Shown here: piece by piece, positions 38,511 through 48,332 of the stretch
Layout of the letters: each line of letters starts with the position of its first letter
How positions within the stretch are numbered: the first letter of the stretch is position 1
Source: Marchantia polymorpha subsp. ruderalis
Lineage: Eukaryota > Streptophyta > Marchantiopsida > Marchantiales > Marchantiaceae
NCBI GenBank assembly: GCA_037833965.1
Contig: AP031353.1
Location: forward strand, 12,836,501 to 12,900,500
DNA: 64,000 bases
Direction: 5' to 3'
The notes under the pieces: model-generated
The model's database searches: none
What the model was told of the DNA's origin: nothing
Seen by the model: only the letters and a program-made list of their open reading frames with translations
Made by a program: the position numbers and the translations under genes

Positions 38511-40224
38511 TTCACTGGATTGACAATTGATGATTTTTAATTTTTAACCATAACATATTTTGACCATATCTATCAACTTTAAATATTGAAATAAGATTGA
38601 TATATATACATATATATATATGATTTAAAAATATATGTTACATTCCAATCACGTTATAATAAAAAATTGTTCAAAATTTTTTAGATTATATATCAATATT
38701 CAATCTAAAATTACTGATTTTTACACCGGATTTGTCAAAGTTAATTCAACATAATATACTTGATCTATCTTGAAGTTATACTGTGAAGTTTTTATGCAAA
38801 TTTTAATTATTTTAATTTTAGTTTTTATATATTTTTATTACTATACTTGAGATGATTGTAAAAAAATAATACTTTTAATTTTAATTAAACTTTTTTTTGA
38901 AATATATTTATTTTTATAATATGTAGACAAGTAATTTTGCCAAAAAAATTTAACTATTTTATATTTGATAAGAAAATTAAATTTTTAAATTATATCAAAC
39001 GATAATAATTATATATTTTATGCACAAAATCCTTAAACAATCTCATATCATCAATTATATTGATTTTAATTACACTAAAATATTTAGTCACATCCAAAGT
39101 TTGATATTATGATTTTTTATTAAAAAAATTTTAAGAAGCAAAAAGTTTCTTAACAAAAAAAGTTATTGTAATAATAACTTGTATTAGTCAATTTTAATTT
39201 TGCAAAATTGTAATAAAAAATTGATCAACTTTATATAAAATTAAAAAAATTTAATCAATTATACTCAAAATCAATATAAAAAACTTTATAGTTTTCTAAT
39301 GTTTTATTTTTGAAAATGAAATTGTGATATTTTCATGATAAAAGATAAGGTTTTTATTTTTTTATAAAAATATTGTATTTGTTTAAAATTTTCTTTGACA
39401 ATTTTTAAAATTAATCTTAAGTAACAGTAATCTTATTAAACTTTTTTTTAATAAAAAATCGTAATATCAAACTTTGGATGTGGCTGAATATTTTCTTGTA
39501 ATTAAAATCAATGAAATTGATGATATGAGATTGTTTAAGGATTTTGTGCATAAAATATATAATTATTATCGTTTGATATAATTTTAAGATATAATTTTTT
39601 TAATCAAATATTAAAATTTTAAATTTTTTTGATAAAATTACTTGTCAACATATTATAATAATAAATAAATTCTTTTAACAAAGTTTAATTAACATTTAAA
39701 TCAATTTTTTTACAATCATTGTGGTACCCCACTTTTGGCAATTTTGAGGAAATTAAAACATTTTTGGAAAACTGTACCCTGGCAGCATTGTAAATAGCCT
39801 TCGGTACATCAAAACGGAGTGAATCCGGAAGATCGCGGGGATTCTCGAGGGATCTTGTAGAATCTGGAATTTGGGGTGCAGCAGTAAGGACAGGCACCAC
39901 TCTCCCTGCGAGCTCTGCAGTTAAGACCCCTGCGTCGCAAGGCGCAAAACCCGCCTTCGGAGGTTGCGTCCGCGGCGGTAGGGAAACCCTCCATAATTAG
40001 GTCAACCCTCGGGCGCCTTGACCAAGTTAGGGTCCCGTTGGAAAGAGCTCGACGCACTGATTCCAACGAGCCCAAGAACGCTTGGAGCGGATGAGGACTT
40101 AGGGAGTTATCACTATTGGAAGAAACGGAGGCGGTCGCCTACGGCGGAAGGAGTTCGCCACCGGCGCGAATTCCGCCTACGCGGAAGGGGGAATCAAGTT
40201 TTGTCCTATGCGCGGACGAAGGCG

Positions 40225-42264
40225 TTCGCCTGTGCACAGGCGAAGTAGGGTTAGGGGAGGCGCGAAGTCCGCCTGTGCACAGGCGCTTCGGCGTCGGCGG
40301 AGAATCCGCCTTGGGCCCTAGAAATGCGCCTTGTGAGGTAGAAAGTGTACGGCGCCTTCCGCGCCAGCGCAGCGCCGCGGACGGAATTCGCCTGCGCACA
40401 GGCGAACGCCTGTGCACAGGAGGATGTTCAAGTTCCGCGCCGGCGGAGAATCCGCCGAGGCTCCTGCCTGCGCGCAGGCAGGAGTTGAACTTTTGTCCGA
40501 CATGCGGACACACGCGTCAAGACAGAGGGAGATTGGCCGAGGGGCGGTACGAACAAGTGTACCGCGCAAGGCGGAAAACTCGCCTTCGGCGCTACGCCCC
40601 CATGTCCGCGGGGTAATACGCTCGCGGAGTTCAAATCCGCCAATTCGAGCGTGAGAGTTTAATCGACGACGGCGGAGCGTGAAGCCGCGCGTGAGAGCGA
40701 AGACCGTTCCAGCGTACAGCCGGCGCGGCCATCAAGTGAGACGTTCTTCACGAGCAAGAGCCGACCATGACCTTCGACCGGGCGGCGGAGAACGTCCCAT
40801 TCTTGAATTCGCGATTCCAATCTCTTGTGCGCGCTGCGCGCATCCATCTGCTGGCTGGTGAACATTCTCGACGTCGTCGCACAGGAGATTTCTTGTTGAT
40901 TGAGAGAGAAGTGAATGCGCGTGATTTGGAATTGAGGGCGATTAGAGTTTGCCGAGAGAGAAAGAAGCGCGGGCAGTGCGGAAGTAGAATGAGCGGGCGA
41001 GCGAACTCCAGGAACGCAATGACGAGACCGAGCAGATTGCGGATGGTGCCACTTCGCCTACCACAGAACGGGCTGCGCGCTTTCGAGGAGCGCTTAATAG
41101 CAAGAAAGCTCGATTTCTTGCTATGGGGATGGAACTACATCTGTGCGAATATGGTGCGCGAGTGGCTAGAGCCACAGGGACCACCCACGCGCGGATTGCG
41201 TCCGCATGTTGATCGATGGACAGTCCAAGATTGGGCGCAGGCGTTGGGAAGATGTGCTGGCATGCCAGGGCATCTCCTTTTCGACAGTGAGAGCATCAAG
41301 GTGACCAAGCAGGAAGAGGCGCAATTTGTGGAGCTGTTCAAGACCGGGAGGTCTACCAAGAATGGGTACAGGACCCGTGATTACAAGGATCGATTTCGCC
41401 GGACTTTGTCCGCGGCGCTGATGCAATTACTGCAGCCGCACCGCGCCTGCTACATCACATTGTGGCAGGTCTCTTTTGTGGAGTGCGTCATCGAGGGAAC
41501 TCCAATTCACTGGGCGAGCATCCTGCACAGGGTGATGCGACAGCACGCGTTTGAGGAGAAGGGGGGAACTCTAAACCATCTCTCTCCTTTCCTCATCAAT
41601 TTTTATCGACAGCGGAATTGTTTGACAGCGGCGGAGCTTGAACATTTTCCGCCATTGTCCATCGACCATCCCGGGAAGTATGTGCGGGAGAATGAGGTCG
41701 ACACGGATGCGGAGGAGTCACCGACTTCTACCCCATCAAGGCGGAGGGACGAAGGGAGACACACTCCTGCAGCACGAGTGCCGCGGAAGCGGCGATGGAG
41801 GGAAGAGTCTGAAGAGGAGCAGCATCAAGAACCCTCTGCTCCCATTCGACCGCGGCCGCTGTGCGAGCCATACAGCCGGCCGAAGCAGAAGGCACGCAGA
41901 CTGGTGTTGCCAGCTGACAGTGCGGACACGGCGACGATTGCGACGGAGAAAGGGAGTGCGTCGCCAGAGAAGCATGAGGAAGCGCGGACGACCGCAGGAG
42001 CAACGGGCCACGCTGCAACCTCGACGGGAGAGAGGCCGCCTACGGGCCAAGAGCCTCCGGAGTTACCACGTGCGATGCGGACAGATGTTCCGTTTGCGCA
42101 CAGACGAGCCTCCGCGGACGGACGAGCCTCCGCGGACAGGCGTTCACAAGTGGACGTGGATCTACGCTTACGCGTGGGAAGGAGCAGTCCGCCTGTGCAC
42201 AGGTCGCCTGTGCACAGGTCGCCTGTGCACAGGACACCTCCACACGTGCCGCCTGTGCACAGGC
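40225..42264. repeat. family of short GC-rich palindromes centred on CCTGTGCACAGG
   Basis: Copies lie at 40,225-40,244 (20-bp perfect), 40,270-40,285, 40,387-40,406 (one mismatch), 40,407-40,420, three in tandem at about 42,190-42,232, and 42,250-42,264. A different 24-bp perfect palindrome (half-site CTCCTGCCTGCG) is at 40,461-40,484, and GGCGGA-GAA-TCCGCC hairpins are at 40,296-40,310 and 40,442-40,456. They occur in both the non-coding 5' part and the ORF, where each 12-mer is in frame and reads Pro-Val-His-Arg. They look like a spreading palindromic unit. Confidence 0.75.
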
Positions 42265-43904
42265 AAGAATCACCCCCGTTCCAACGTAGGAAGGGGAAGG
42301 AGCCGGCGGAAGAACCGCCTACGAGACACCGGCCCTCGGGGCCAGACCCTCCGGCGCACCACGCGCCGCAATTTGCGCCTTCGGCGCCAGGGCCTTCGAG
42401 CCGAGGAGATATGAGCAGGGAGCGTGCGGAGGCCGCACCATCGGCGGGAAGTCCGCCGATAGATGCGCCTTCGGCGGTAGGGCCTATAGGCCAAGGAACA
42501 TCGGGCGAGCGACCCCCGGCCATGTCGCCTTCGGCGATGGATGTCCGCGGCGCTACGCCTGCGGCGGACAAGGCGCCGGCAATTGCGCCTGCGCACGGGC
42601 CGGGCACAGCCCCCACGGACCGATCAAGGGAGCAGCAACAGACGATGGAGCGGAGTGACTGTCCGCGGGATGAAATTTCGATGCGCGATGCGCAATCAAA
42701 CCCCGCGCAGCCACCTTCCGCTCGATCGCCTTCGGCGGCGGGCGACGGAGGCAGAGAGGACGCGGTAGACAATCAACAAGCAAGCGACGGGGATGCCGCA
42801 CGGGTACATTCGCCTTCCGCCTTGGACATTTTGGCGACGAGCAGCGAGGCTGCAGCCGTGCCTTCGCAGGCAGCACTCGTCGATGACGTGCAGCCCCACT
42901 CGGGGCAGTCGCCGACGCAATCAATGGCGACTGAAATTCTCCACTCGGATGATGACGACGGAGGCTCCACGGAAGAAATGTCAGGAGCAGAAGACACCGA
43001 GGAGGAGGAGGAGGAAATTGTTGGAGCGCCGGCGGCGGCGCTCTCTGAGCAGGTGATTCCGTTGCTGAGGTACTTGGATCGCAAGGTCGATAAATACGCC
43101 GACCCACTCCAGCCGGGATCTTACATCGAGTTGGTGCGCAGGCGGACTCGCACTAAAGTCCACACCAGCAAGCTATTAGCTAGAGTGGACCAGGAGTTGA
43201 GGGAATTGAAGGAGAAGCATGCATGCTTGTGGGGTCAGTATAAGCTTAATCAGAAATTCTACAAGCACTCCGAGAAGATGAAGGATGAGAAACTGGACGA
43301 GCTCACCAAGGAGCAGGTGAAGGTCAAGGAAGCACTCATTTCTGAGCAGGCCCAGAATCAGATTTTGTCAGAGGAGCTCGTGCGACAGACGCGGTTGTTG
43401 GAACAATGTCAGCTCGCACGACAGGCGGATGAAGAGTTAATCCGCAGGTTACAGTCAGAGTGTGGCGAATTGAGAGCGCAACGTGCTGAAGCCGAATCGC
43501 AATTAGTGATAATTGAAGAGGATCGCAGGAAGGAGGCGGATCGCACGAAGGTGGAGACGGCGAGGCGAGTCGCCCACTGTCTCAAGGGCTACGCCCACTG
43601 GGAAGTGAAGGCGCAGGAGAAACTCACACTGCGTGAGTTTGAATTGCGCGCAGCCGGGTTGTTGTCAGGCGACAGTAGGAGTCGGCGGAAGGTAGCAAAG
43701 AAGCTCGATGCCTTTCTGTCGAAGGCACAGGATACCATGTCCGCCCTCGAAGTGGAGGTGACCTCGGCGTTGCAGCGTTTGGGACTGCGCAGTCGAGCGG
43801 AAGACTGGCAGGGTAGGGAGTTAGTGCGCGGCAGTCGGCCGCGCAGGAGACGTAGTACAGGTTCCGCGGAGTGTAGTGTAGCGTGGTTCCGTGCAGGCGT
43901 GTAG
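40767..43904 (+). CDS. 1045-residue coiled-coil protein of the GC-rich element, function unknown
   Basis: One uninterrupted frame from the ATG at 40,767 to the stop at 43,902-43,904. In order: an Arg-rich N-terminus (1-105); a probable globular part (about 110-300, with phrases such as KLDFLLWGWNYICANMV and ACYITLWQVSFVECVI); a long Pro/Ala/Arg-rich disordered region (about 310-725) with PVHR repeats near 474-500 and repeated PSA; an acidic run (about 728-753, DDDDGG..EEEEEE); and a long coiled coil (about 795-950) before a basic C-terminus. I recognise no enzyme domain. It resembles in layout the transposon-linked coiled-coil proteins predicted in liverwort genomes (from memory). Coding GC content is far above the surrounding DNA. 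Introns cannot be excluded. A structural or DNA/RNA-packaging role for the element is speculation. Confidence 0.65.
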   Translation: MTFDRAAENVPFLNSRFQSLVRAARIHLLAGEHSRRRRTGDFLLIEREVNARDLELRAIRVCRERKKRGQCGSRMSGRANSRNAMTRPSRLRMVPLRLPQNGLRAFEERLIARKLDFLLWGWNYICANMVREWLEPQGPPTRGLRPHVDRWTVQDWAQALGRCAGMPGHLLFDSESIKVTKQEEAQFVELFKTGRSTKNGYRTRDYKDRFRRTLSAALMQLLQPHRACYITLWQVSFVECVIEGTPIHWASILHRVMRQHAFEEKGGTLNHLSPFLINFYRQRNCLTAAELEHFPPLSIDHPGKYVRENEVDTDAEESPTSTPSRRRDEGRHTPAARVPRKRRWREESEEEQHQEPSAPIRPRPLCEPYSRPKQKARRLVLPADSADTATIATEKGSASPEKHEEARTTAGATGHAATSTGERPPTGQEPPELPRAMRTDVPFAHRRASADGRASADRRSQVDVDLRLRVGRSSPPVHRSPVHRSPVHRTPPHVPPVHRQESPPFQRRKGKEPAEEPPTRHRPSGPDPPAHHAPQFAPSAPGPSSRGDMSRERAEAAPSAGSPPIDAPSAVGPIGQGTSGERPPAMSPSAMDVRGATPAADKAPAIAPAHGPGTAPTDRSREQQQTMERSDCPRDEISMRDAQSNPAQPPSARSPSAAGDGGREDAVDNQQASDGDAARVHSPSALDILATSSEAAAVPSQAALVDDVQPHSGQSPTQSMATEILHSDDDDGGSTEEMSGAEDTEEEEEEIVGAPAAALSEQVIPLLRYLDRKVDKYADPLQPGSYIELVRRRTRTKVHTSKLLARVDQELRELKEKHACLWGQYKLNQKFYKHSEKMKDEKLDELTKEQVKVKEALISEQAQNQILSEELVRQTRLLEQCQLARQADEELIRRLQSECGELRAQRAEAESQLVIIEEDRRKEADRTKVETARRVAHCLKGYAHWEVKAQEKLTLREFELRAAGLLSGDSRSRRKVAKKLDAFLSKAQDTMSALEVEVTSALQRLGLRSRAEDWQGRELVRGSRPRRRRSTGSAECSVAWFRAGV

Positions 43905-43940
43905 CGTAGTGCAGTGTAGTGTTAGGTAGGACTTAGAAGG

Positions 43941-43950
43941 TATAAAATAG
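43941..43950 (+). promoter_or_regulatory. TATA box (TATAAAATAG) downstream of the element ORF
   Basis: A canonical TATA box lies 37 bases after the stop codon, followed by a 1-kb non-coding tail to the element end. It points to a promoter reading out of the element's right end, as an LTR would have, although no matching left copy is visible. Confidence 0.45.
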
Positions 43951-44356
43951 TTCCAGGCGTTTTGCCTGGGGTTCTTTCCCAAACTCAGAAGTATAGATCA
44001 GGAACCCATTTCCTTTGCGTGTTTGTGTCCTTGAGTTCTGTCACCACGCACGAGGAGTTACAACTTAGCGTTCCGCATTTTGTAGCTGAAGGCCTTCGGC
44101 CGAATGTTCAGAGCTAGTACATTGGTTAGAGACTTGAGTAGTTCGGATCTGCACCTGCGGGTGACTGCCGATGCTCAGAGCCAGTGACTAGTTAGATACT
44201 TGAACAGTTTCGCCCCTACACCTTCGAGTGTTTCTTTCTGATTGTACTCCTTGGGATTTTTCCCCTGAATGCCAAAGTGAAGTTTTGTTACTTCGTGTAA
44301 GCCTTGGTTGTAAATTCAGGTTACGCTGCAGCAGGTGCCTTGAGGGTAACCCCTGT

Positions 44357-44822
44357 AGTATTTCTGGGAATGACAAGTGCCTGAGAATTCAAACTCTTCA
44401 ATAGACTGTTGTTGTGTTACTGGAATGTTTCACAGTGAGTCCTTCAGTGTGGACCTGTGTTCTCTGCGCGTTTTGTGAGTTGAGAGTGTTGTTCACCGCG
44501 TCTGAGTGACTTCGATCCGAAGTAGGTAGTCCAAACCGGGTTTCCTACACTAGCAGCAAGCTAGTGGAAGCGTTGTAAAAGCCGGAGTTGGAAGTCACTG
44601 CCCGCAGCTTTGCCGAGTGTGCTCGTGAGAGACTTTCCCCCTGAAATCTTGAAGTAGAGGTCCTAACGGATCTCTGGGTTGTGTTTCTGTAGTTTCAGGT
44701 GTGTGTGTGTGTGTGTGTGTTACGCTGCACTGTGCGACCTCCGAGTGCGCTCCGAGTGGACACTTGCAGTATTTCTGGGAGTGACAGTCGCCTGAGAATT
44801 CAAACTCCTCAATAGTCTGTTA
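44357..44822 (+). repeat. 55-bp direct repeat in the element tail, plus GT microsatellite
   Basis: A unit starting AGTATTTCTGGGA(A/G)TGACA and ending CTCAATAG(A/T)CTGTT occurs at about 44,357-44,411 and 44,768-44,821, with a few differences. Between them is a (GT)11 run at 44,699-44,720. No coding frame spans the units. Confidence 0.75.
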
Positions 44823-45070
44823 AAACGTGACACTTTGTACCCTGTGTGTTCCTCTGTCCCTGTGGGTTCGACCTTTCTACCACTATATTGCAGTTTTAGC
44901 CTTTAGTGGGTTATTACAATCATTTTAAGTATAGTAATAATAATATGTAAAAGCAAAATTAAAAAATTAAAATTTGCATAAAAACTTCAAAGTTTTACTT
45001 CACGATAGATCAAGTATATTATGTTGATGAATCAAATTTTTAAAATGTTGGAATTAATTATTTTTAATAT

Positions 45071-45116
45071 AATATTGGCGTTAATTTTCTGAAATTAGAA
45101 TATAAACGCCAATATT
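45071..45116. repeat. 12-bp inverted repeat with 22-base loop
   Basis: AATATTGGCGTT (45,071-45,082) is the exact reverse complement of AACGCCAATATT (45,105-45,116). It lies in AT-rich DNA just outside the split inverted repeat and may be the end of a small foldback element. Confidence 0.6.
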
Positions 45117-45659
45117 GAAATTTCGTATTTTACTGTTGTTATATTAATTTTCATTTAAAATTGATCAAAGTTTTAAAAAATTGTAGACTAACTTTAATTC
45201 TATAGAGAAAATTTTATTTATTGTCGAATCCTGCCTCTCCCAAGCACACTTCGTATTTTTTAAATAGAGGCTGGGACCCAAGCCCCAAAAACCAATCATA
45301 TTATCTACAAATTTGAAATTTTTTTTAGTACTCAATCAATATATCTTTTAGTTTTAAATGCATTATCAACTTCATGTTTGATATATTCTTTTTTCTTGCT
45401 GATATTTTTTCATCATCTATTAAAATAATCATCAGGTATGTTCATGTCACAAATTTTTTTTTCCAAAACTATTTCTTTAATTTAGAAAATTGATGACTTT
45501 AAAATTTATTGTGACAATTTTATTCACTTCTCTGAAACTATTAGAACTACATGTTATCATGACTTTGAATCTATCTATATTATTATTTTAAACCTTTTTG
45601 TTGTTTATTGGTTTAAAATTTGGTTATTTGGCCATTGTTTTGTCACTAAAGTATTTTTT

Positions 45660-45960
45660 TTTGTATTATTATTTTTTCACCACTTTGAGGTTCTTCGTAG
45701 CTGTGTTTTTCACCACTTTAGGTTCTTTTGTATCAAATTGTTTTTTAGATTTTGGAAATCTTTCTACCAGTATTTTTACGTCAATTTGGGAATCTTCATT
45801 TCAGCATATTTTCATCAATTTGGACCTCTTTGTACTAGCACTTTCTCATCACTTTAAAAATATAGATTTGAATAATATTATTTCATTTGAAATTTTTTAT
45901 CAGCTTTTTCATATCACTTTGAACCTCTTTGTATCAACTTTTTTTCACCTCTTTGAAAAG
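45660..45960 (+). repeat. degenerate tandem repeat, unit about 50-60 bp
   Basis: At least four diverged units share TTTTCA(C/T)CA(C/A)TTTG(A)GG/ACCTCTTTGTA(TCAA/CTAG). The repeat creates a Phe/Leu/Thr-rich open frame (45,598-46,050) that looks membrane-like but is explained by the repeat; I do not call it a gene. Confidence 0.55.
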
Positions 45961-48224
45961 CACAAAGATGAAGAAATACAACGTATACAAGAACATTTCT
46001 CTTTTGACATTCTTGGGCTATGTACACGAAACCAGCAAGTTCTTTATTGAAAATCCTACAAAGTGTTTAGGGCGAGCTATGATTCGCCCCCTATATGTAC
46101 AGGGTAGAAAACATTCAAGGTCTAATGCTAACGACAGTTAAACCTAAACGTAACCCTAACTCAAATTACTTTAACTAGAGCTCAACCTGAGACTTGCGTT
46201 AATACTAAGAGAAATCTGCATCAATCGCACTCCTATAAGAACTGAAAAATCTAAATTTAAGCACTCAGAACTTGGCTTTGGTTTTATAACGATCATGATT
46301 ACTTCCCAAGGCTTGACATGAAGCTCCATTCTTTCTCCATAGTATCTTCATGCTAAGCTTTAATTTCTTTGAGCTTTAACTTATCAACTGCGCGTTGTTG
46401 GTGTGTGCACTGTTTAAATTATTTAGAGTGTTCTCCATGCTATGCTCTTCGTTTTGCTTGTTTGGATCGCTATTCTTGGAGGAATTTTTCCTTTCTCCAG
46501 TTTGAGGCTTCATTGAAATTGTCCCAGTTTCTTATAAATTTAGTCTGGCTGTGTTGCCTCTTGTCGTCTAAAGATTTTGATCATCGGTATCTAGAACATT
46601 CTTAAACCGAGAGTTTTGATATCGACCTGCTTGATTTTTATTTTTCAAATTCAACCACTCTTCGACTATCTTGATGTCATGCTTCAACTTCTTTGCAGTG
46701 GCTACTACGCTGCTAGCCTTGCACGTGAGCATAGAACTTTTCATCGAGAGCTATGCAACCAGCACTTCAAGCGTATCGAGTCACTCCAGTGGACGCTAAG
46801 CTGAAGTCCAATTTGACAACATCCTCTTTCGGCGCTTCTCGCTTATGACAGGAGTTTCCTCTCCATCGTCATCCGTAGGTGATTTCGCCTGAGATTGAAA
46901 ACTAGTATAGTTCTCTGTTTATGGAGTACTACCCGGAGTGAAGAAGAAGACGAATCTCAGGCGAAATCACCTCTCCTCTCATTGATATATCCAAAATATA
47001 TATAAGGATATATCACAGATCATGTAGACCCACTGTTCACGTCTTCAAAATTGATATTCTCCTCTTGCACATTTTGTTACTCGTACAACTTCATTGACTC
47101 GTACCCTTTTATCATCTCTGCCACCTTAAACTCCTCAATTTCTCTGAGGACTGTCGTGGCAAGTGTAGTGATTCCCAATTCATAGTTCACATACAAATAT
47201 CTAATAATCATTTGAAGTAAATACTCCACGAGGAAATAAAAAGGAGCGTAGTTTGTTAACTGTTTTGAAAAACTGTATTAAATTAGGTTCTGAAGATTGG
47301 ATTAGATTGCTCCACTTCACTGTAAAGTCTAAAACTCATATAATTGAATCTTGAGTTTAGCACAATTTGAGTTCTGTTTTCAAAATGAAACTGAGGATGG
47401 ACTTGCATCATATTTCCTACATGAAGAGTGACATGCAATGGAATACAGAGCGACACAGTTAAGCTTGAAGTGAAGATCAATCGAGTTACTCCAAGATAGT
47501 GAAACTGGTTTCGAGTAACGTTGCGCCATTATCTCTTAGAACGTTAGCCTGATGACCCGAATGGAATCAATTACCTGAAGCATGCTTTACTTATCAGCAA
47601 GACACGAGAAAACACATGGCGACTGATAATAAAACATATCGCTGTCATTGGGAATGTTATTATACATTCCGATCTAAACATGGTGCCCGGCATAGAATAC
47701 TGAAACATTCCATCTGGGTTTTTGTTAAGCAAGGACCGATTGACTTTTATTCTAGATGACACGTTGAGGTCTTCACTGAGACTCCGAGTACAAAAGGCTT
47801 CAAGGCTCTCCGAGAAGACCACACTCTTCCGCCAGCAGCTTCTCTTCCCAGTTACACTATTCTACTTAACCTATCACAAAGCGTAAGCTTTGGATAGGTA
47901 AAGTAGAAGCAGGAAGACCTTTTGCCGGTCTATTCAAAGGTAAAGTGGATAGGAATGTCTGGACAGTTTAAATTGCATCAATATGAAATCTACTCTCGTT
48001 GTTTTCGTCATTCCTTCCTGCTCATGCTACTGACCTCATTGCAGTTATTAGCGAAACGGTATCAATACAGCAGGGCTAATTGTCAGGATTTCAAGTTCAA
48101 TGTTAGGAATGCCAATTTCAATATTAAGTCGCATGTTATTCGAGATCAATGACGTTCGTTTGCAGGCCTAAAGGCGAAGATTTTATGAATGCCTCGAACC
48201 TTAAAAGTTCCCAAAATATGCTCG
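45961..48224. other. intergenic upstream of the secreted cysteine-rich cluster
   Basis: No gene recognised apart from the inverted repeat at 46,877-46,972. ORFs are short and featureless. The last part, ending at 48,224, probably holds the promoter and first non-coding exon of the gene starting at 48,333. Confidence 0.45.
46877..46972. repeat. 20-bp perfect inverted repeat, possible miRNA-like hairpin
   Basis: AGGTGATTTCGCCTGAGATT (46,877-46,896) and its exact reverse complement (46,953-46,972) are separated by 56 bases. A transcript from either strand would fold into a 20-bp perfect stem, a size compatible with a plant miRNA precursor. The arms stop pairing abruptly outside the 20 bases, which also fits the two ends of a tiny foldback element. 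No evidence of transcription. Confidence 0.45.
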
Positions 48225-48291
48225 GTAAGGGTGCTAGATGTCTTGAAATTCTCAGTTTTGCTGATTCATTCCTGTGATGGTGTTGTGGCAG
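48225..48291 (+). other. candidate 67-bp 5'-UTR intron
   Basis: Donor CTCG|GTAAGG (GT at 48,225) and acceptor TTGTGGCAG (ending 48,291) flank a 67-base stretch 41 bases before the start codon at 48,333. The acceptor and following GTCC..GATCA align with the same place in the three paralogues, supporting an ancestral leader intron. Confidence 0.4.
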
Positions 48292-48332
48292 GTCCAAGAC
48301 GATCAATAAAATCGACTGAATTTCCCAGAATC

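Larger units (their letters stand above)
30531..38734. other. very AT-rich repeat-type DNA
   Basis: Base composition drops sharply to long A/T runs with almost no ORFs. This is typical of old repeat-filled DNA. It contains the copia relic, a small tandem duplication and an LTR-like scrap annotated separately; the rest is unassignable by eye. Confidence 0.7.
39720..44918 (+). mobile_element. GC-rich 5.2-kb element with TG...CA ends and 5-bp target duplication, family unassigned
   Basis: The element begins TGTGGTACCCCAC and ends GTGGGTTATTACA. It is flanked on both sides by ATCAT (39,715-39,719 and 44,919-44,923) and inserted into the right arm of an AT-rich inverted repeat. TG/CA ends with a 5-bp duplication point to a retroviral-type integrase. 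I find no long direct terminal repeats, so it is not an ordinary LTR element; the ends are imperfectly inverted (14 of 20 positions match), which also recalls Ginger-type elements. It contains one open frame of 1045 codons and a 1-kb non-coding tail with a TATA box. It encodes no recognisable integrase or polymerase, so it is presumably non-autonomous. It looks whole at both ends. A second copy starts at 63,927. Confidence 0.7.
38735..45030. repeat. AT-rich long inverted repeat, right arm split by an insertion
   Basis: The left arm (about 38,735-39,140) is matched in reverse complement by about 39,432-39,719 and then, beyond the GC-rich insertion, by about 44,924-45,030. Shared phrases include CAAACGATAATAATTATATA, CAATCTCATATCATCAATT and CATCCAAAGTTTGATATTA. 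Arms are roughly 400 bp around a 290-bp AT-rich centre. This fits an old foldback or TIR-type DNA element; no transposase is present. The intact left arm gives the empty-site sequence of the insertion. Outer limits are approximate. Confidence 0.8.

Noticed and set aside
41825-42772. 315-codon minus ORF and several 75-258-codon ORFs inside 41.6-43.1 kb
   Set aside because: GC-rich shadows of the 1045-codon plus frame; none continues outside it.
45598-46050. 150-codon hydrophobic ORF as a membrane protein gene
   Set aside because: It is fully explained by the degenerate tandem repeat and has no start context or family match.
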